30,438 bases of DNA from an uncultured Eubacteriales bacterium (GCA_910585875.1 CAJUIK010000011.1:1-30438); one strand, 5' to 3'. Numbered from the stretch's first letter, positions 1-6,814 are shown. Numbers and translations: made by a program. The notes: generated from the sequence alone by a model not told the origin.

Positions 1-52
1 GGCCCGCCACGGCAAGGCGTTCAAGGGCCTGCTGGAGCGGTATTTCAAGTAA
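1..52 (+). CDS. Rubrerythrin / NADH peroxidase family, C-terminal end only
   Basis: Only the last 16 codons are in the window, reading ARHGKAFKGLLERYFK then stop. This is the C-terminal tail of clostridial rubrerythrin-type di-iron proteins, which detoxify peroxide in anaerobes. The same tail, in diverged form (ARHGKALAGLLKRYFG), recurs at 3692-3742 on the other side of an integrase-bearing segment. The gene is followed directly by a good intrinsic terminator. Either this is a complete paralog, or it is the native 5' gene fused to a replacement 3' end carried by the element; the upstream sequence needed to decide is outside the window. The family call rests on a short stretch plus the longer match downstream. 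Confidence 0.75.
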   Translation, partial: ARHGKAFKGLLERYFK

Positions 53-67
53 GATATTCGCACCTGA

Positions 68-99
68 GAGGGTGGGCTTCACAGCCCGCCCTCTTTTTT
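68..99 (+). terminator. Intrinsic terminator after rubrerythrin
   Basis: An 11-bp stem (68-78 with 83-93, one G-U pair) with loop TCAC is followed by six T at 94-99. It closes the left rubrerythrin gene, whose stop is at 50-52. Confidence 0.9.
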
Positions 100-173
100 G
101 GTGGAAAAAAGGTGGAACCTCCCCCGTTGACTTCTCAATCAATCATAACAAAGTGGATTTTGGAAAAGTGGAA
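100..173. repeat. Left-end cluster of GTGGA repeats (probable integrase arm sites)
   Basis: Four copies of a GGTGGAA / AAGTGGA type motif lie at 100-106, 111-117, 151-157 and 164-173. The pair AAAGTGGATTTT and AAAAGTGGAA recurs near the right end at 3429-3442 and 3468-3480. Tyrosine integrases with an N-terminal arm-binding domain bind short repeats of this kind near both ends of their element. The repeats are seen; their role is inferred. Confidence 0.55.
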
Positions 174-221
174 TATATGAGCGGCGGTTTCCCGCGTTGC
201 TCCTGTGTTGTTTATGGGCCT

Positions 222-782
222 CTAAAAGCCCATGTCCTTGACCCGCCGATAGAATGTATTGGGCTTTAGCCCTACCTCCTGCATGGCGGCGGTGGCGGTT
301 ATCTCTCCCGCCCTCCACCGGGCGCAAACCTCCTTGAATTGCGTTTCGTCCACGTCCAACGGCTTTCGTCCCTTGTACTTGCCCGCGCCTTTGGCAATCT
401 CTATGCCCTCCCGCTGACGCTCCAAAATGTTCTCCCGCTCCAATTCAGCCAACGCGCCGAACACTGTGAGCATGAACCGCCCTTGTGGGGTGGTGGTGTC
501 GATGTTCTCTTTCAAGCTGACAAATTCAACTTGCCGCGCCGTCAGGTCTGACACGATGGAAAGCAAGTCGCGGGTATTCCGGGCAATACGGGAAATGCTC
601 TCCACCACCACAATGTCACCCGCCCGGACAAAGCCCATCATTTCTTTGAACGCGGCGCGGTCTGTGTTCTTGCCGCTGGCCTTGTCAATAAACAGCTTTT
701 CGGCCTGTTGTTCCTCCATCATTTTCAGTTGCCGCGCTTCATTCTGTTCGATGGTGGAACATCGTACATAGCCAACCCGCAT
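222..782 (-). CDS. Serine recombinase / resolvase family protein
   Basis: A 186-residue small serine recombinase. The N-terminus MRVGYVRCST holds the catalytic serine (about residue 9) in the usual Y-x-R-x-S context. SRIARNTRDLL and GRFMLTVFGALAELERE match the catalytic core and the long E helix, followed by GRKP and a C-terminal helix-turn-helix (TATAAMQEVGLKPNTFYRR). The length is typical of Tn3-resolvase/invertase types. I chose the start at 782 because an AAGGGGGG ribosome site precedes it and because the promoter -10 box at 814-819 makes the upstream starts at 842 and 812 untranscribed or almost so. It may resolve dimers or invert DNA for the element; no res site was identified. Confidence 0.92.
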   Translation of the reverse strand: MRVGYVRCSTIEQNEARQLKMMEEQQAEKLFIDKASGKNTDRAAFKEMMGFVRAGDIVVVESISRIARNTRDLLSIVSDLTARQVEFVSLKENIDTTTPQGRFMLTVFGALAELERENILERQREGIEIAKGAGKYKGRKPLDVDETQFKEVCARWRAGEITATAAMQEVGLKPNTFYRRVKDMGF

Positions 783-813
783 GAGCCGCGCCCCCCTTGC
801 TTTATCTGTCATT

Positions 814-842
814 ATTCTACCACAAAGGGCGGAATATGTCAA
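814..842 (-). promoter_or_regulatory. Sigma-A promoter of the serine recombinase
   Basis: On the minus strand TTGACA (837-842), a 17-bp spacer and TAGAAT (814-819). Transcription should begin near 807, leaving a leader of about 25 nt with the ribosome site. Confidence 0.85.
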
Positions 843-954
843 TAGGGTATTATTTATTTTTGAAACATTTCAAAAGAAAGAAACAAACTTGTGTGACACA
901 GAAAAGCGGCCTGTTTCAATGTGTCATTAGGGTATAGCCTATTGACAGAAACAA

Positions 955-984
955 CGGTGGGGCGGGATTACTCCCGCCCCACCG
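955..984 (-). terminator. Terminator of the zinc-ribbon gene
   Basis: A perfect 13-bp stem (955-967 with 972-984) with a 4-nt loop. Read on the minus strand it is followed by TTGTTTCT, and it lies just past the stop codon at 991. Confidence 0.85.
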
Positions 985-990
985 TTAATA

Positions 991-2025
991 TTATAGTAAG
1001 AGCAAAAATGTAACCATATAGAGCAGGATAGAGACGAACATACCAACACCAAAACCGATAAGTGCCCATTTTCCGATTGCTCTTGCTTTGTTTGGGGTTT
1101 TATTTTGATGTACGCAGTACAGAATAAGTCCAACAAGAGGAATAAAAAAAGAGAGGACATTTAACCCTGTTGACGGTATATCGACCTCCGGGCTGGCAGC
1201 AACAGCACAGCCACAATGAGGACATATAACAGCTTGTGCCATAATCTCTTTTCCGCAATGAGAACAAAACTTTTTAAACACATTAGCACTCTTTATCGAA
1301 TCGTTTGCTTGTATATCACCATGGACATTTGAGCCATCTGCGTCAGGTTCCATGGCAATTCTATTAACTTTTGTAGCGGATGATTTTTTCTTAGTTACAT
1401 CTGGATATACCGCCCACAATGATGCAAACAAAAGCGCAACAATGCAAATCACGTTCCTAATCTCAAACTTCATCACATAAGATATCCAGCCTCCAACAAC
1501 GCCAAAGGCCCAACTGAAACCACCTGGGATACCACGATACGTAGAATTAAATTGACACAAAATAAGGATAAGTGAGCTAATCGTAATACAAACAGAGGGA
1601 ACAAAGAACAGTTTTTTTCCTAATTCCGTATATTTTGAATCACTCTTTAAAACTGGTACCAGTGAAAGTAGAAATGCGGATAAATATCCGAATAAATCTA
1701 TTACAGTTATAAGTATAAATAAGCCGTTTGAATTCGGATTTACAAAGTATCGAAAGCAAGACTGAATTGCCGTGAATGCAAGTATGCAAAATCCCACAGT
1801 TAAAATAGCCCGTTTTCTGGAAAACAGAGAAATTGTTATGATTAGAAGTCCAATCAACCAGAAAAACCCTCTATCTTGCCCTATAATTATAGATTCTAAG
1901 GGTACCTCCCGATCCATAAAGAGTTTTATATGTGAAACAATACCGAAAAGTTGCCATAGGGTTAAAATCGCAAACAATATTCCCCCCAGCCGACGAAATG
2001 CCGTTGTTTTTTTAGCTTCTTCCAT
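991..2025 (-). CDS. Zinc-ribbon, multi-spanning membrane protein
   Basis: A 344-residue protein of unknown function. About seven hydrophobic segments fill residues 11-206. A linker follows, then a treble-clef zinc ribbon with Cys254, Cys257, Cys268 and Cys271 (FCSHCGKEIMAQAVICPHCG), and two more hydrophobic segments at about 289-305 and 320-342. Zinc ribbon plus C-terminal membrane pair is common in clostridial membrane proteins. The ribosome site is weak (GGGGGT). A TATAAT-like box lies at 2045-2050 but has no clear -35. Its codons are much richer in A/T than the flanking chromosome, as expected for cargo of a mobile element. Confidence 0.85.
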   Translation of the reverse strand: MEEAKKTTAFRRLGGILFAILTLWQLFGIVSHIKLFMDREVPLESIIIGQDRGFFWLIGLLIITISLFSRKRAILTVGFCILAFTAIQSCFRYFVNPNSNGLFILITVIDLFGYLSAFLLSLVPVLKSDSKYTELGKKLFFVPSVCITISSLILILCQFNSTYRGIPGGFSWAFGVVGGWISYVMKFEIRNVICIVALLFASLWAVYPDVTKKKSSATKVNRIAMEPDADGSNVHGDIQANDSIKSANVFKKFCSHCGKEIMAQAVICPHCGCAVAASPEVDIPSTGLNVLSFFIPLVGLILYCVHQNKTPNKARAIGKWALIGFGVGMFVSILLYMVTFLLLL

Positions 2026-2060
2026 CTTGTGCTACCCCCAGTTCATTATATATTATTGAT

Positions 2061-2257
2061 TTACTTTACCACCTTGTCCTCCGCCCGGAGCATAGTCTCT
2101 TTCATGGCCTTGTCAAACTGCTCGCGGACATAGTCCTCCGCTGTCCATTTCTTTCCAGATCCGCCCTCCGCAAGAATTTTGTTCATCCTGTCAAGCTGGG
2201 GAAAGAAGTTTTTGGCAGAATGATACGGCCCTTTTCCGTGTCGAGAATAATTCGCAT
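2061..2257 (-). pseudogene. Small element gene broken by a one-base deletion
   Basis: A strong GGAGGT site precedes ATG at 2257, giving MRIILDTEKGRIILPK before the frame runs into a stop at 2183. The next frame continues with NFFPQLDRMNKILAEGGSGK and KWTAEDYVREQFDKAMKE to a stop at 2061. One extra A in the A5 run (plus-strand T5 at 2209-2213) would join the parts into a continuous 65-residue protein of the small MR-I-ILDTEK type that I recall from clostridial phages and integrative elements. It may be a real mutation, a sequencing error in a homopolymer, or slippage-rescued expression. The function is unknown. Confidence 0.65.
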
Positions 2258-2282
2258 AGATTTACCTCCAAACAATAAAAAA

Positions 2283-2319
2283 TGTACGGTGCTGTGCAAG
2301 TTACACAGCATTTCGTACA
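2283..2319. promoter_or_regulatory. Interrupted palindrome upstream of the small element gene
   Basis: TGCTGTG (2290-2296) pairs with CACAGCA (2304-2310), and an outer TGTAC (2283-2287) pairs with GTACA (2315-2319). It lies 26 bp upstream of the start at 2257, beside an alternating AT run at 2324-2340. This is the expected position of an operator or a leader hairpin. No protein partner is known. Confidence 0.5.
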
Positions 2320-2364
2320 ATCTATTATATATATATATATTGTCAAGTGTTTTCGCAAAATTTC

Positions 2365-3405
2365 TCAAAAATTTTTTGTTTCCCGCCGAAAATCAGCCGA
2401 TACACAGTTTACAGTCTGAATTTTGCCGTTCGGCAGACCGTTCACCAGTTCCAAAGACGAAATCTTTTGCCCGTCTATATCTGTGATAAAGGTCTGATTT
2501 TGCGTCCGCTGTGCGGCGAGGCCCGCCGCCTGTTCCCGGTTGCGCCGCTCCAATTCTTGAAGATACGCTTTCAATTTATCGCTCATGTAAATCGTCCGCC
2601 GAGCGTTGCGCGTTTTGAGCGATACCAATTTAATAAGCCCATCCTGATACTGCATCTGCCTGTCAATGGCAATTGTGCCGCGTTTTATGTCCACGCTTTC
2701 CCATTTCAGCCCGTAACACTCATTGATACGCAAGCCGCAACAGCGGCCCAATAAATAGGCGGTTTCCGCATTTGTCCCCGAAAAGTAATCGTCCAGCATT
2801 TCCACCTGTTCCCGGCTGTACGCTACAATGTCGGTATCTTCGTCAATCTTCATTTTCGGCATATGAATACGGACATCTTTATTGACGCACAATTTGTTGT
2901 AGGTGTCCACGTCCAGAAAATTCCGGGAATAGGATTGCCCGAAAATCAGATAGAACATTTTCAAAAAGCCCTCTACATACCGATATGCGCGGCCCTCTGT
3001 GTAGTACAATTCCGCTAAATAATCATTGACTTCCGCAACGGCAATTTCATCAATGAACCGCTTGCCGAACCGGGCCGCTAAATGGTTGTTCCATAGACTT
3101 TCCTGTTTGCGGATGGTCTGATAGGCTTTTTCGTTGCGCCCCTGTTCACAGTACACTTGATAGACCTCCGCAAACGTCATGCGTTGCATTTGCGGCCTCT
3201 GCGTCCTGTTCTCTTTCTCCCGCACAATAGCAGTTTCCCGCGCCCGAAAAGCCGCCTTTGCCGTCTTGAACGGCTTGCCTAATTCGTCTTTGGTTTTCTT
3301 GAAATCCTTCTTTTTGCCGTTGACTGTCAGCGTGTAACGATAGCCCCAAAAGCCATTGTCCAACTGATACACGCCGGGGGTACTGGTGTTTTCTGTTCTT
3401 GCCAT
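2365..3405 (-). pseudogene. Tyrosine integrase lacking its catalytic C-terminus
   Basis: A 346-residue phage/ICE-type tyrosine recombinase. Residues about 8-60 form the arm-binding domain (GVYQLDNGFWGYRYTL). A SAM-like core-binding domain occupies about 75-175. The catalytic domain begins with the first active-site arginine (CCGLRINECYGLKW, Arg about 226) and a lysine hairpin (LVSLKTRNARRTI). The protein stops soon after FITDIDG, before the H-x-x-R box and the nucleophilic tyrosine, so it should be inactive for strand cleavage. The last residues do not resemble the family, suggesting a deletion joined unrelated sequence around 2365-2410. The start at 3405 is chosen for its AAGGAGG site; an ATG at 3447 has none. 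Confidence 0.85.
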
Positions 3406-3421
3406 TTTGGTAGCCCTCCTT

Positions 3422-3493
3422 AAGTGGGAAAAGGTGGATTTTCTCAAAATCTTGTGTTATAATCTCTGAAAAGTGGAAACGCTAAAGGTGGAA
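3422..3493. repeat. Right-end cluster of GTGGA repeats
   Basis: AAGTGGGAA (3422-3430), AAAAGGTGGATTTT (3429-3442), GAAAAGTGGAAAC (3468-3480) and AAAGGTGGAAG (3484-3493) mirror the left-end cluster. The last copy ends 6 bp before rubrerythrin homology resumes at 3500, placing the right recombination junction there. Arm-site function is inferred. Confidence 0.55.
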
Positions 3494-3742
3494 GTTTTAG
3501 AGGCCGAGCACGCCGCCAAGTTCGCGGAGCTCCTGGGCGAAGTCGTCACCGACAGCACCAAGAAGAACCTGGAGATGCGGGTAGAGGCCGAAAACGGCGC
3601 CACCGCCGGCAAGGTGGAGCTGGCCAAGATGGCCAAGGAGCAGGGCTTGGACGCCATCCATGACACCGTCCATGAGATGGCCCGCGACGAGGCCCGCCAC
3701 GGCAAAGCTCTGGCCGGCCTGCTGAAGCGCTATTTTGGCTAA
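3473..3742 (+). pseudogene. 5'-truncated rubrerythrin (3' portion left by integration)
   Basis: From 3500 the reading frame matches the ferritin-like domain of rubrerythrin: EAEHAAKFAELLGEVV carries iron-ligand-type E-x-x-H, and the later part holds IHDTVHEMARDEARHG. About 80 residues remain. The N-terminal half, including the first metal-ligand helices and any rubredoxin domain, is missing. A GTG at 3473 could start translation with eight element-derived residues, but there is no good ribosome site. It is best read as the displaced 3' end of the target gene. The stop at 3740-3742 is one base before the next gene's start, which suggests that the original gene and the small gene behind it were an operon. 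Confidence 0.8.
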
Positions 3743-3743
3743 T

Positions 3744-3944
3744 ATGGACCTAAAGCAGAAAATTGAGGAGCTGGCGGAGCGGGTGAAAAACGACAAAGCC
3801 CTTCAGGCCCAGTTCCTGAAAGACCCGGTGGCCGCCGCGGAAAATCTGCTGGGCATCGACCTGCCCGAGGAGCAGATCAAGCAGATTGCCGAAGGCGTGA
3901 TGGCCAAAATCAGCCTGCAAAAGCTGGGCGGATTATTCAAGTAA
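3744..3944 (+). CDS. Small helical protein, Nif11-leader-like in pattern
   Basis: A 66-residue protein beginning MDLKQKIEELAERVKND with LKDPVAAAENLLGIDLP and EEQIKQIAEGVMAKI. Helix-rich small proteins with an F/L-x-x-DP-x-x-A...GI-x-LP core are frequent in Clostridia and recall Nif11-type leader peptides, but no maturation genes are nearby. It begins one base after the rubrerythrin stop and so was probably coupled to it; after integration it may have lost its promoter. The function is unknown. ATG at 3744 is preferred over the upstream TTG at 3735. Confidence 0.7.
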   Translation: MDLKQKIEELAERVKNDKALQAQFLKDPVAAAENLLGIDLPEEQIKQIAEGVMAKISLQKLGGLFK

Positions 3945-3953
3945 AGCAAAAGA

Positions 3954-3978
3954 AGCCTCCCGCAAGGGAGGCTTTTTT
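3954..3978 (+). terminator. Terminator after the small helical gene
   Basis: AGCCTCCC (3954-3961), loop GCAA, GGGAGGCT (3966-3973), then a T run. Confidence 0.92.
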
Positions 3979-4135
3979 CTTGTGTTTTCTCTTATTAAGT
4001 TGTCAAGCGGGGAAGCTTCCGATAGGATAAAACGACAAAGCCGGGCTGTAGCCTTTGGCGGCGGAGACGCGTACAAAGCCTTCTGACTTGGCGAGAGGAT
4101 GGGAAATGGGAAAAGGCTTTTGCGTCCGGCGCCCC

Positions 4136-4164
4136 TTGCTCCTGGCGCTGTAATCTGGTAAAAT
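4136..4164 (+). promoter_or_regulatory. Promoter of the MFS exporter gene
   Basis: TTGCTC (4136-4141), a 17-bp spacer and TAAAAT (4159-4164). The leader of about 65 nt contains a perfect 8-bp GC hairpin (4187-4194 with 4201-4208) just upstream of the AAGGAGAGG ribosome site. It could modulate translation or stabilise the message. The rest of the 3979-4233 gap holds nothing I recognise. Confidence 0.7.
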
Positions 4165-4233
4165 GGAGGCGGTCGAAAAAAGAGAGGCGCCCGGAAGCTG
4201 CCGGGCGCGAGAAAAAGGAGAGGATCATTCCCC

Positions 4234-5436
4234 ATGAAATTCAAGCGAGAGACCTATGGAATTCTCATGATGTTGGGGCATCTGTGCGCCGATATCAGCG
4301 GCGGCGCTCTGCCCGCCATTCTGCCCTTCCTGGTCACGCAGAAGGGCATCACGCTGGCTTCGGCGGCTGGATTGACGTTCGCCCTCAGCAGCATCGGCTC
4401 CGTTATCCAGCCGGTGTTCGGCAATATGGCGGATAAACATTCCCGGCCCTGGATGATGTGCCTGGGCATCTTTATGTCGGGCTGCGGCGTCTCCATGCTG
4501 GGGTTTTTGGATAATTACTGGGCCATGTTCGCGGCGGTGGCCGTCACCGGCATCGGTTCGGCTCTGTTTCATCCGGACGGCGGGCGGATGGCCAACTATG
4601 TGGCTGGCGAACGCAAAGGCCGGGGCATGAGCAATTTCTCCGTAGGCGGCAACCTGGGCGGCGCCGTGGGGCCCATGCTGGCGGTGTTCGGCATTCATCA
4701 ATTCGGCATGAAGGGCGCCGCCATTTTGGCCGTTCCCGCCGTGTTGATGTCGGCCTTTCTGCTGACTCAGACCAAAGAGCTGGCCAAGTTCGCCCAGGAG
4801 GGCAGCCAGGCCACGGAAAAGGCCAAGGCCGCCGGCCAGAAGGACGACTGGAAAGCTTTTGGCAAGCTGACGGGCGTGGTCTTCCTGCGCTCCACCATCT
4901 CCATCGGCATGACCACCTTCATTCCCTTGTTCTGGATGAGCGTGCTGCTGCAATCGGATTCCGTCTCCGGCACAACCACCACTATTTTGGCCATCTCCGG
5001 CGCCATCGCCACCCTGATCGGCGGCCGTTTGGCAGATAAACTGGGCTTCAACAAAGTCATCCGCACAGGTCTGGTCCTCTATATCCCCTGCCTGATTGCG
5101 GTGATTCTTTCCCGGTCGGTGGCCTTCTCCACCCTGATGCTCATCCCGATGGCCATGTGCCTGAATCTGGCGTTCAGCCCCTCTGTGGCGCTGGGACAAA
5201 AGCTGGTGCCCAATCACGTGGGTTTGGCTTCGGGCATCACAATGGGCCTGGCCTCCAGCTTTGGCGGCGTGATTTCGCCGGCCCTGGGCAAGCTGGGCGA
5301 CAGCCAAGGCCTGCCCACAGTGCTCTGGGTGCTGGTTGGCTGCGCCGCCCTGGCCTGCCTGGGCTCTTTCCTGGTGCCCGACGCGCCGGATTCCGCCCGT
5401 CCGAAGGCTAAGCCTCAAGCTCAAAATACCCACTAA
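4234..5436 (+). CDS. MFS transporter, fosmidomycin-resistance (Fsr)-like
   Basis: A 400-residue, 12-helix major facilitator. GHLCADISGGALPAILPFL in helix 1 and SALFHPDGGRMANYV after helix 4 match the Fsr family, in which drug:proton antiport gives resistance to fosmidomycin and related compounds. A DKHSRPWMM loop between helices 2 and 3 fits the MFS loop motif, and a basic/acidic linker (about residues 187-213) separates the halves. It has its own promoter and terminator. The next gene encodes a PadR regulator, and such pairs are often regulator and exporter. Substrate specificity cannot be read from sequence. Confidence 0.9.
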   Translation: MKFKRETYGILMMLGHLCADISGGALPAILPFLVTQKGITLASAAGLTFALSSIGSVIQPVFGNMADKHSRPWMMCLGIFMSGCGVSMLGFLDNYWAMFAAVAVTGIGSALFHPDGGRMANYVAGERKGRGMSNFSVGGNLGGAVGPMLAVFGIHQFGMKGAAILAVPAVLMSAFLLTQTKELAKFAQEGSQATEKAKAAGQKDDWKAFGKLTGVVFLRSTISIGMTTFIPLFWMSVLLQSDSVSGTTTTILAISGAIATLIGGRLADKLGFNKVIRTGLVLYIPCLIAVILSRSVAFSTLMLIPMAMCLNLAFSPSVALGQKLVPNHVGLASGITMGLASSFGGVISPALGKLGDSQGLPTVLWVLVGCAALACLGSFLVPDAPDSARPKAKPQAQNTH

Positions 5437-5449
5437 CGCCAGAGCTTCA

Positions 5450-5483
5450 GCCGGGAGCCTGCTCAAAGGCTCTCGGCTTTTTT
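5450..5483 (+). terminator. Terminator after the MFS gene
   Basis: A 10-bp stem (5450-5459 with 5468-5477, one G-U pair) followed by six T. Confidence 0.92.
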
Positions 5484-5492
5484 ATTCTTAAA

Positions 5493-5538
5493 TTTTGCAA
5501 TGCAAGTTATTGACGAAGATGGTTTTGCAATATATAGT
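5493..5538 (+). promoter_or_regulatory. padR promoter with repeats bracketing the -35
   Basis: TTGACG (5510-5515), a 17-bp spacer and TATAGT (5533-5538). A direct repeat TTTTGCAAT occurs at 5493-5501 and 5523-5531, exactly 30 bp apart and on either side of the -35. CAATATAT is repeated at 5528 and again near 5552. These are candidate autoregulatory operators, as PadR proteins commonly repress their own promoter. Confidence 0.65.
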
Positions 5539-5588
5539 ATATTCATCAATTCAATATATTTGGTTTATAGGATAAGGAGGAACCTACA

Positions 5589-5984
5589 ATGGCTAACAAA
5601 AAAAGCAAAGAGAACGAAGAGCAGAACCGCGACGCAGGGCATACTTTTGAAGATTATGTGAAACGGGCCTTGAACCCTATGTTGGTGCTTCGCCTGCTTT
5701 CGGAAGACTCCATGTACGTCTATCAAATGCAGCAGGAGATGGCTCAGCGCAGCGGCGGCAGATACGTCCTTTCCCTGCTCTATCCGGTGCTCTATCGTCT
5801 GGCCAAGCAAGGCTATGCTCAAGAGGGCGAAAAGCGAATCTCTGAAGACAACCGGGTGCGCCAATATTATGAAATCACCCCCGCCGGGAGAGAATATCTG
5901 GAAATCTTGAAGGCCGAATTCAACGAGATGATGCAGGCCGTGCAGGATATCATGGAATATGAACCGGAAGAGGGAGAATGTTAG
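5589..5984 (+). CDS. PadR-family transcriptional regulator
   Basis: A 131-residue protein with a PadR winged helix: NPMLVLRLLSEDSMYVYQM, then LLYPVLYRLAKQGY (recognition helix) and RQYYEITPAGREYLEIL (wing and C-terminal helix). The N-terminal 25 residues are charged and low in complexity. It lacks the long C-terminal dimerisation domain of full PadR, so it is a PadR-s1 type. PadR proteins are usually repressors released by small molecules or drugs. The neighbouring MFS exporter is the natural candidate target. Ribosome site AAGGAGG with good spacing fixes the start. Confidence 0.93.
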   Translation: MANKKSKENEEQNRDAGHTFEDYVKRALNPMLVLRLLSEDSMYVYQMQQEMAQRSGGRYVLSLLYPVLYRLAKQGYAQEGEKRISEDNRVRQYYEITPAGREYLEILKAEFNEMMQAVQDIMEYEPEEGEC

Positions 5985-6057
5985 GCGGAACCAACGCCAG
6001 CCTACTGTAGCAATAGGCCCAAAAGAGCCTTTGGTTGAGAGTTCAAAGGAATCCATT

Positions 6058-6100
6058 AAAGAATAAGCCCACTGTGTTTTTGCCAGCGGGCCTATTCTTT
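6058..6100 (+). terminator. Terminator-like hairpin after padR
   Basis: A 13-bp stem (6058-6070 with 6088-6100, one G-U pair) with a 17-nt loop, ending in TTCTTTAAATTT. Confidence 0.7.
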
Positions 6101-6120
6101 AAATTTGAAAGTATCTCGAA

Positions 6121-6149
6121 TTGATTTCTTTCAGGCCATAGCATAAAAT
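6121..6149 (+). promoter_or_regulatory. Promoter of the small membrane protein gene
   Basis: TTGATT (6121-6126), a 17-bp spacer and TAAAAT (6144-6149). An AAATTTGAAA element at 6101-6110 sits 43 bp upstream of the -10, the same distance as the block in the related cassettes at 6510, 8279 and 9093. Confidence 0.7.
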
Positions 6150-6192
6150 AGACAATGAAAGAAAAGCTGGGCGAGAAAAGGAGAAAGTGACA

Positions 6193-6381
6193 ATGAGTTT
6201 CTTCTATATTTTGGGCGCCGCCTGTGCGGCGGCAGCGGCGGCTTTTCTGCCGTTTCTGCTTTTTGACAATCTAAAACAGGCTTGGCAACAGAGGAATCAA
6301 TACCAGGATTTGAAGCGCACGATTTTGAAATTACTGCTGCTGACCCCGTTGGTTTCCAGTTTCTTTCCCCAGGGAAAATAG
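6193..6381 (+). CDS. Small membrane or exported protein, unknown
   Basis: A 62-residue protein beginning MSFFYILGAACAAAAAAFLP, so its N-terminal 25 residues are a membrane helix or uncleaved signal. A short polar, Gln-rich stretch and a second hydrophobic stretch (LKLLLLTPLVSSFF) follow. ATG 6193 is preferred over GTG 6187 because the AGGAG ribosome site ends 9 bases before it. It has its own promoter. It could be a small membrane regulator or a holin-like peptide; I do not recognise it. Confidence 0.6.
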   Translation: MSFFYILGAACAAAAAAFLPFLLFDNLKQAWQQRNQYQDLKRTILKLLLLTPLVSSFFPQGK

Positions 6382-6421
6382 TTGTTTGAAGCAAGAAGAA
6401 AGAAAACCGAAGGGCTTTAAC

Positions 6422-6449
6422 GAGAGAGGCTTAGGCCGCTCTCTTTTTT
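6422..6449 (+). terminator. Terminator after the small membrane protein gene
   Basis: GAGAG-A-GGC, loop TTAG, GCC-G-CTCTC, then six T (6444-6449). Confidence 0.8.
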
Positions 6450-6509
6450 AATTTGAAAGAAGTCTCGTATTTTTTACAAAGAAAAGCCGCTTATGCTGTC
6501 TCCAAAAAA

Positions 6510-6558
6510 GAAAAATTTTCAAATCAGATAGTTGCTTACAATAAAAATAGCGTAAAAT
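6510..6558 (+). promoter_or_regulatory. Promoter cassette copy 1
   Basis: The block GAAAAATTTTCAAAT (6510-6524) lies 43 bp upstream of TAAAAT (6553-6558) in the context AATAGCGTAAAATA, with TTGCTT at 6532-6537 (15-bp spacer). The same block and the same -10 context recur at 9093-9142. It lies 256 bp upstream of the next gene and may be a second, distal promoter or a relic. Confidence 0.55.
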
Positions 6559-6583
6559 ATAAATAATTTGCACAAAGAGGGAA

Positions 6584-6706
6584 TAAATTTTATATATTTG
6601 ATTTTTTAAAATAAAAAAGAATATATATTTTTAAATTATTATATTTAAAATAAATTTAGATATATTTAAATTTATAATTGACAATTTAGTTTTTATATGA
6701 TATATT
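6584..6706 (+). promoter_or_regulatory. AT tract and proximal promoter of exported-protein gene 1
   Basis: About 120 bp are almost pure A/T, in a genome that is otherwise GC-rich. The tract ends in a strong promoter: TTGACA (6678-6683), a 17-bp spacer and TATATT (6701-6706). A tract of this kind can act as an UP element or bend DNA. The rest of the 6382-6814 gap holds the terminator and the distal cassette, plus a small GCGCC/GGCGC hairpin at 6776-6789 close to the ribosome site. No gene is seen in the gap. Confidence 0.7.
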
Positions 6707-6814
6707 TAGTTCGACAAAAAGAATTTGAAAAGGAAGCGATACCAATGTGCTAAATAAAAAGGAAGTATACGCAACGCGCCAAAAGGCGCCCGGACGGAAA
6801 AGGAGGATTTTTTG

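Noticed and set aside
222..842. Longer start for the serine recombinase at 842 or 812
   Set aside because: Both lie within or next to the promoter boxes; 782 has a ribosome site and matches the family N-terminus.
4225..5466. 413-codon minus-strand frame opposite the MFS gene
   Set aside because: Gln/Gly/His-rich composition, which is what antisense reading of a membrane protein gives; no start signals.
6745..6753. ATG TGC TAA mini-ORF with an AGGAAG site upstream in the leader of exported gene 1
   Set aside because: A start-Cys-stop unit could act in control, but this short a match arises easily by chance and nothing supports it.
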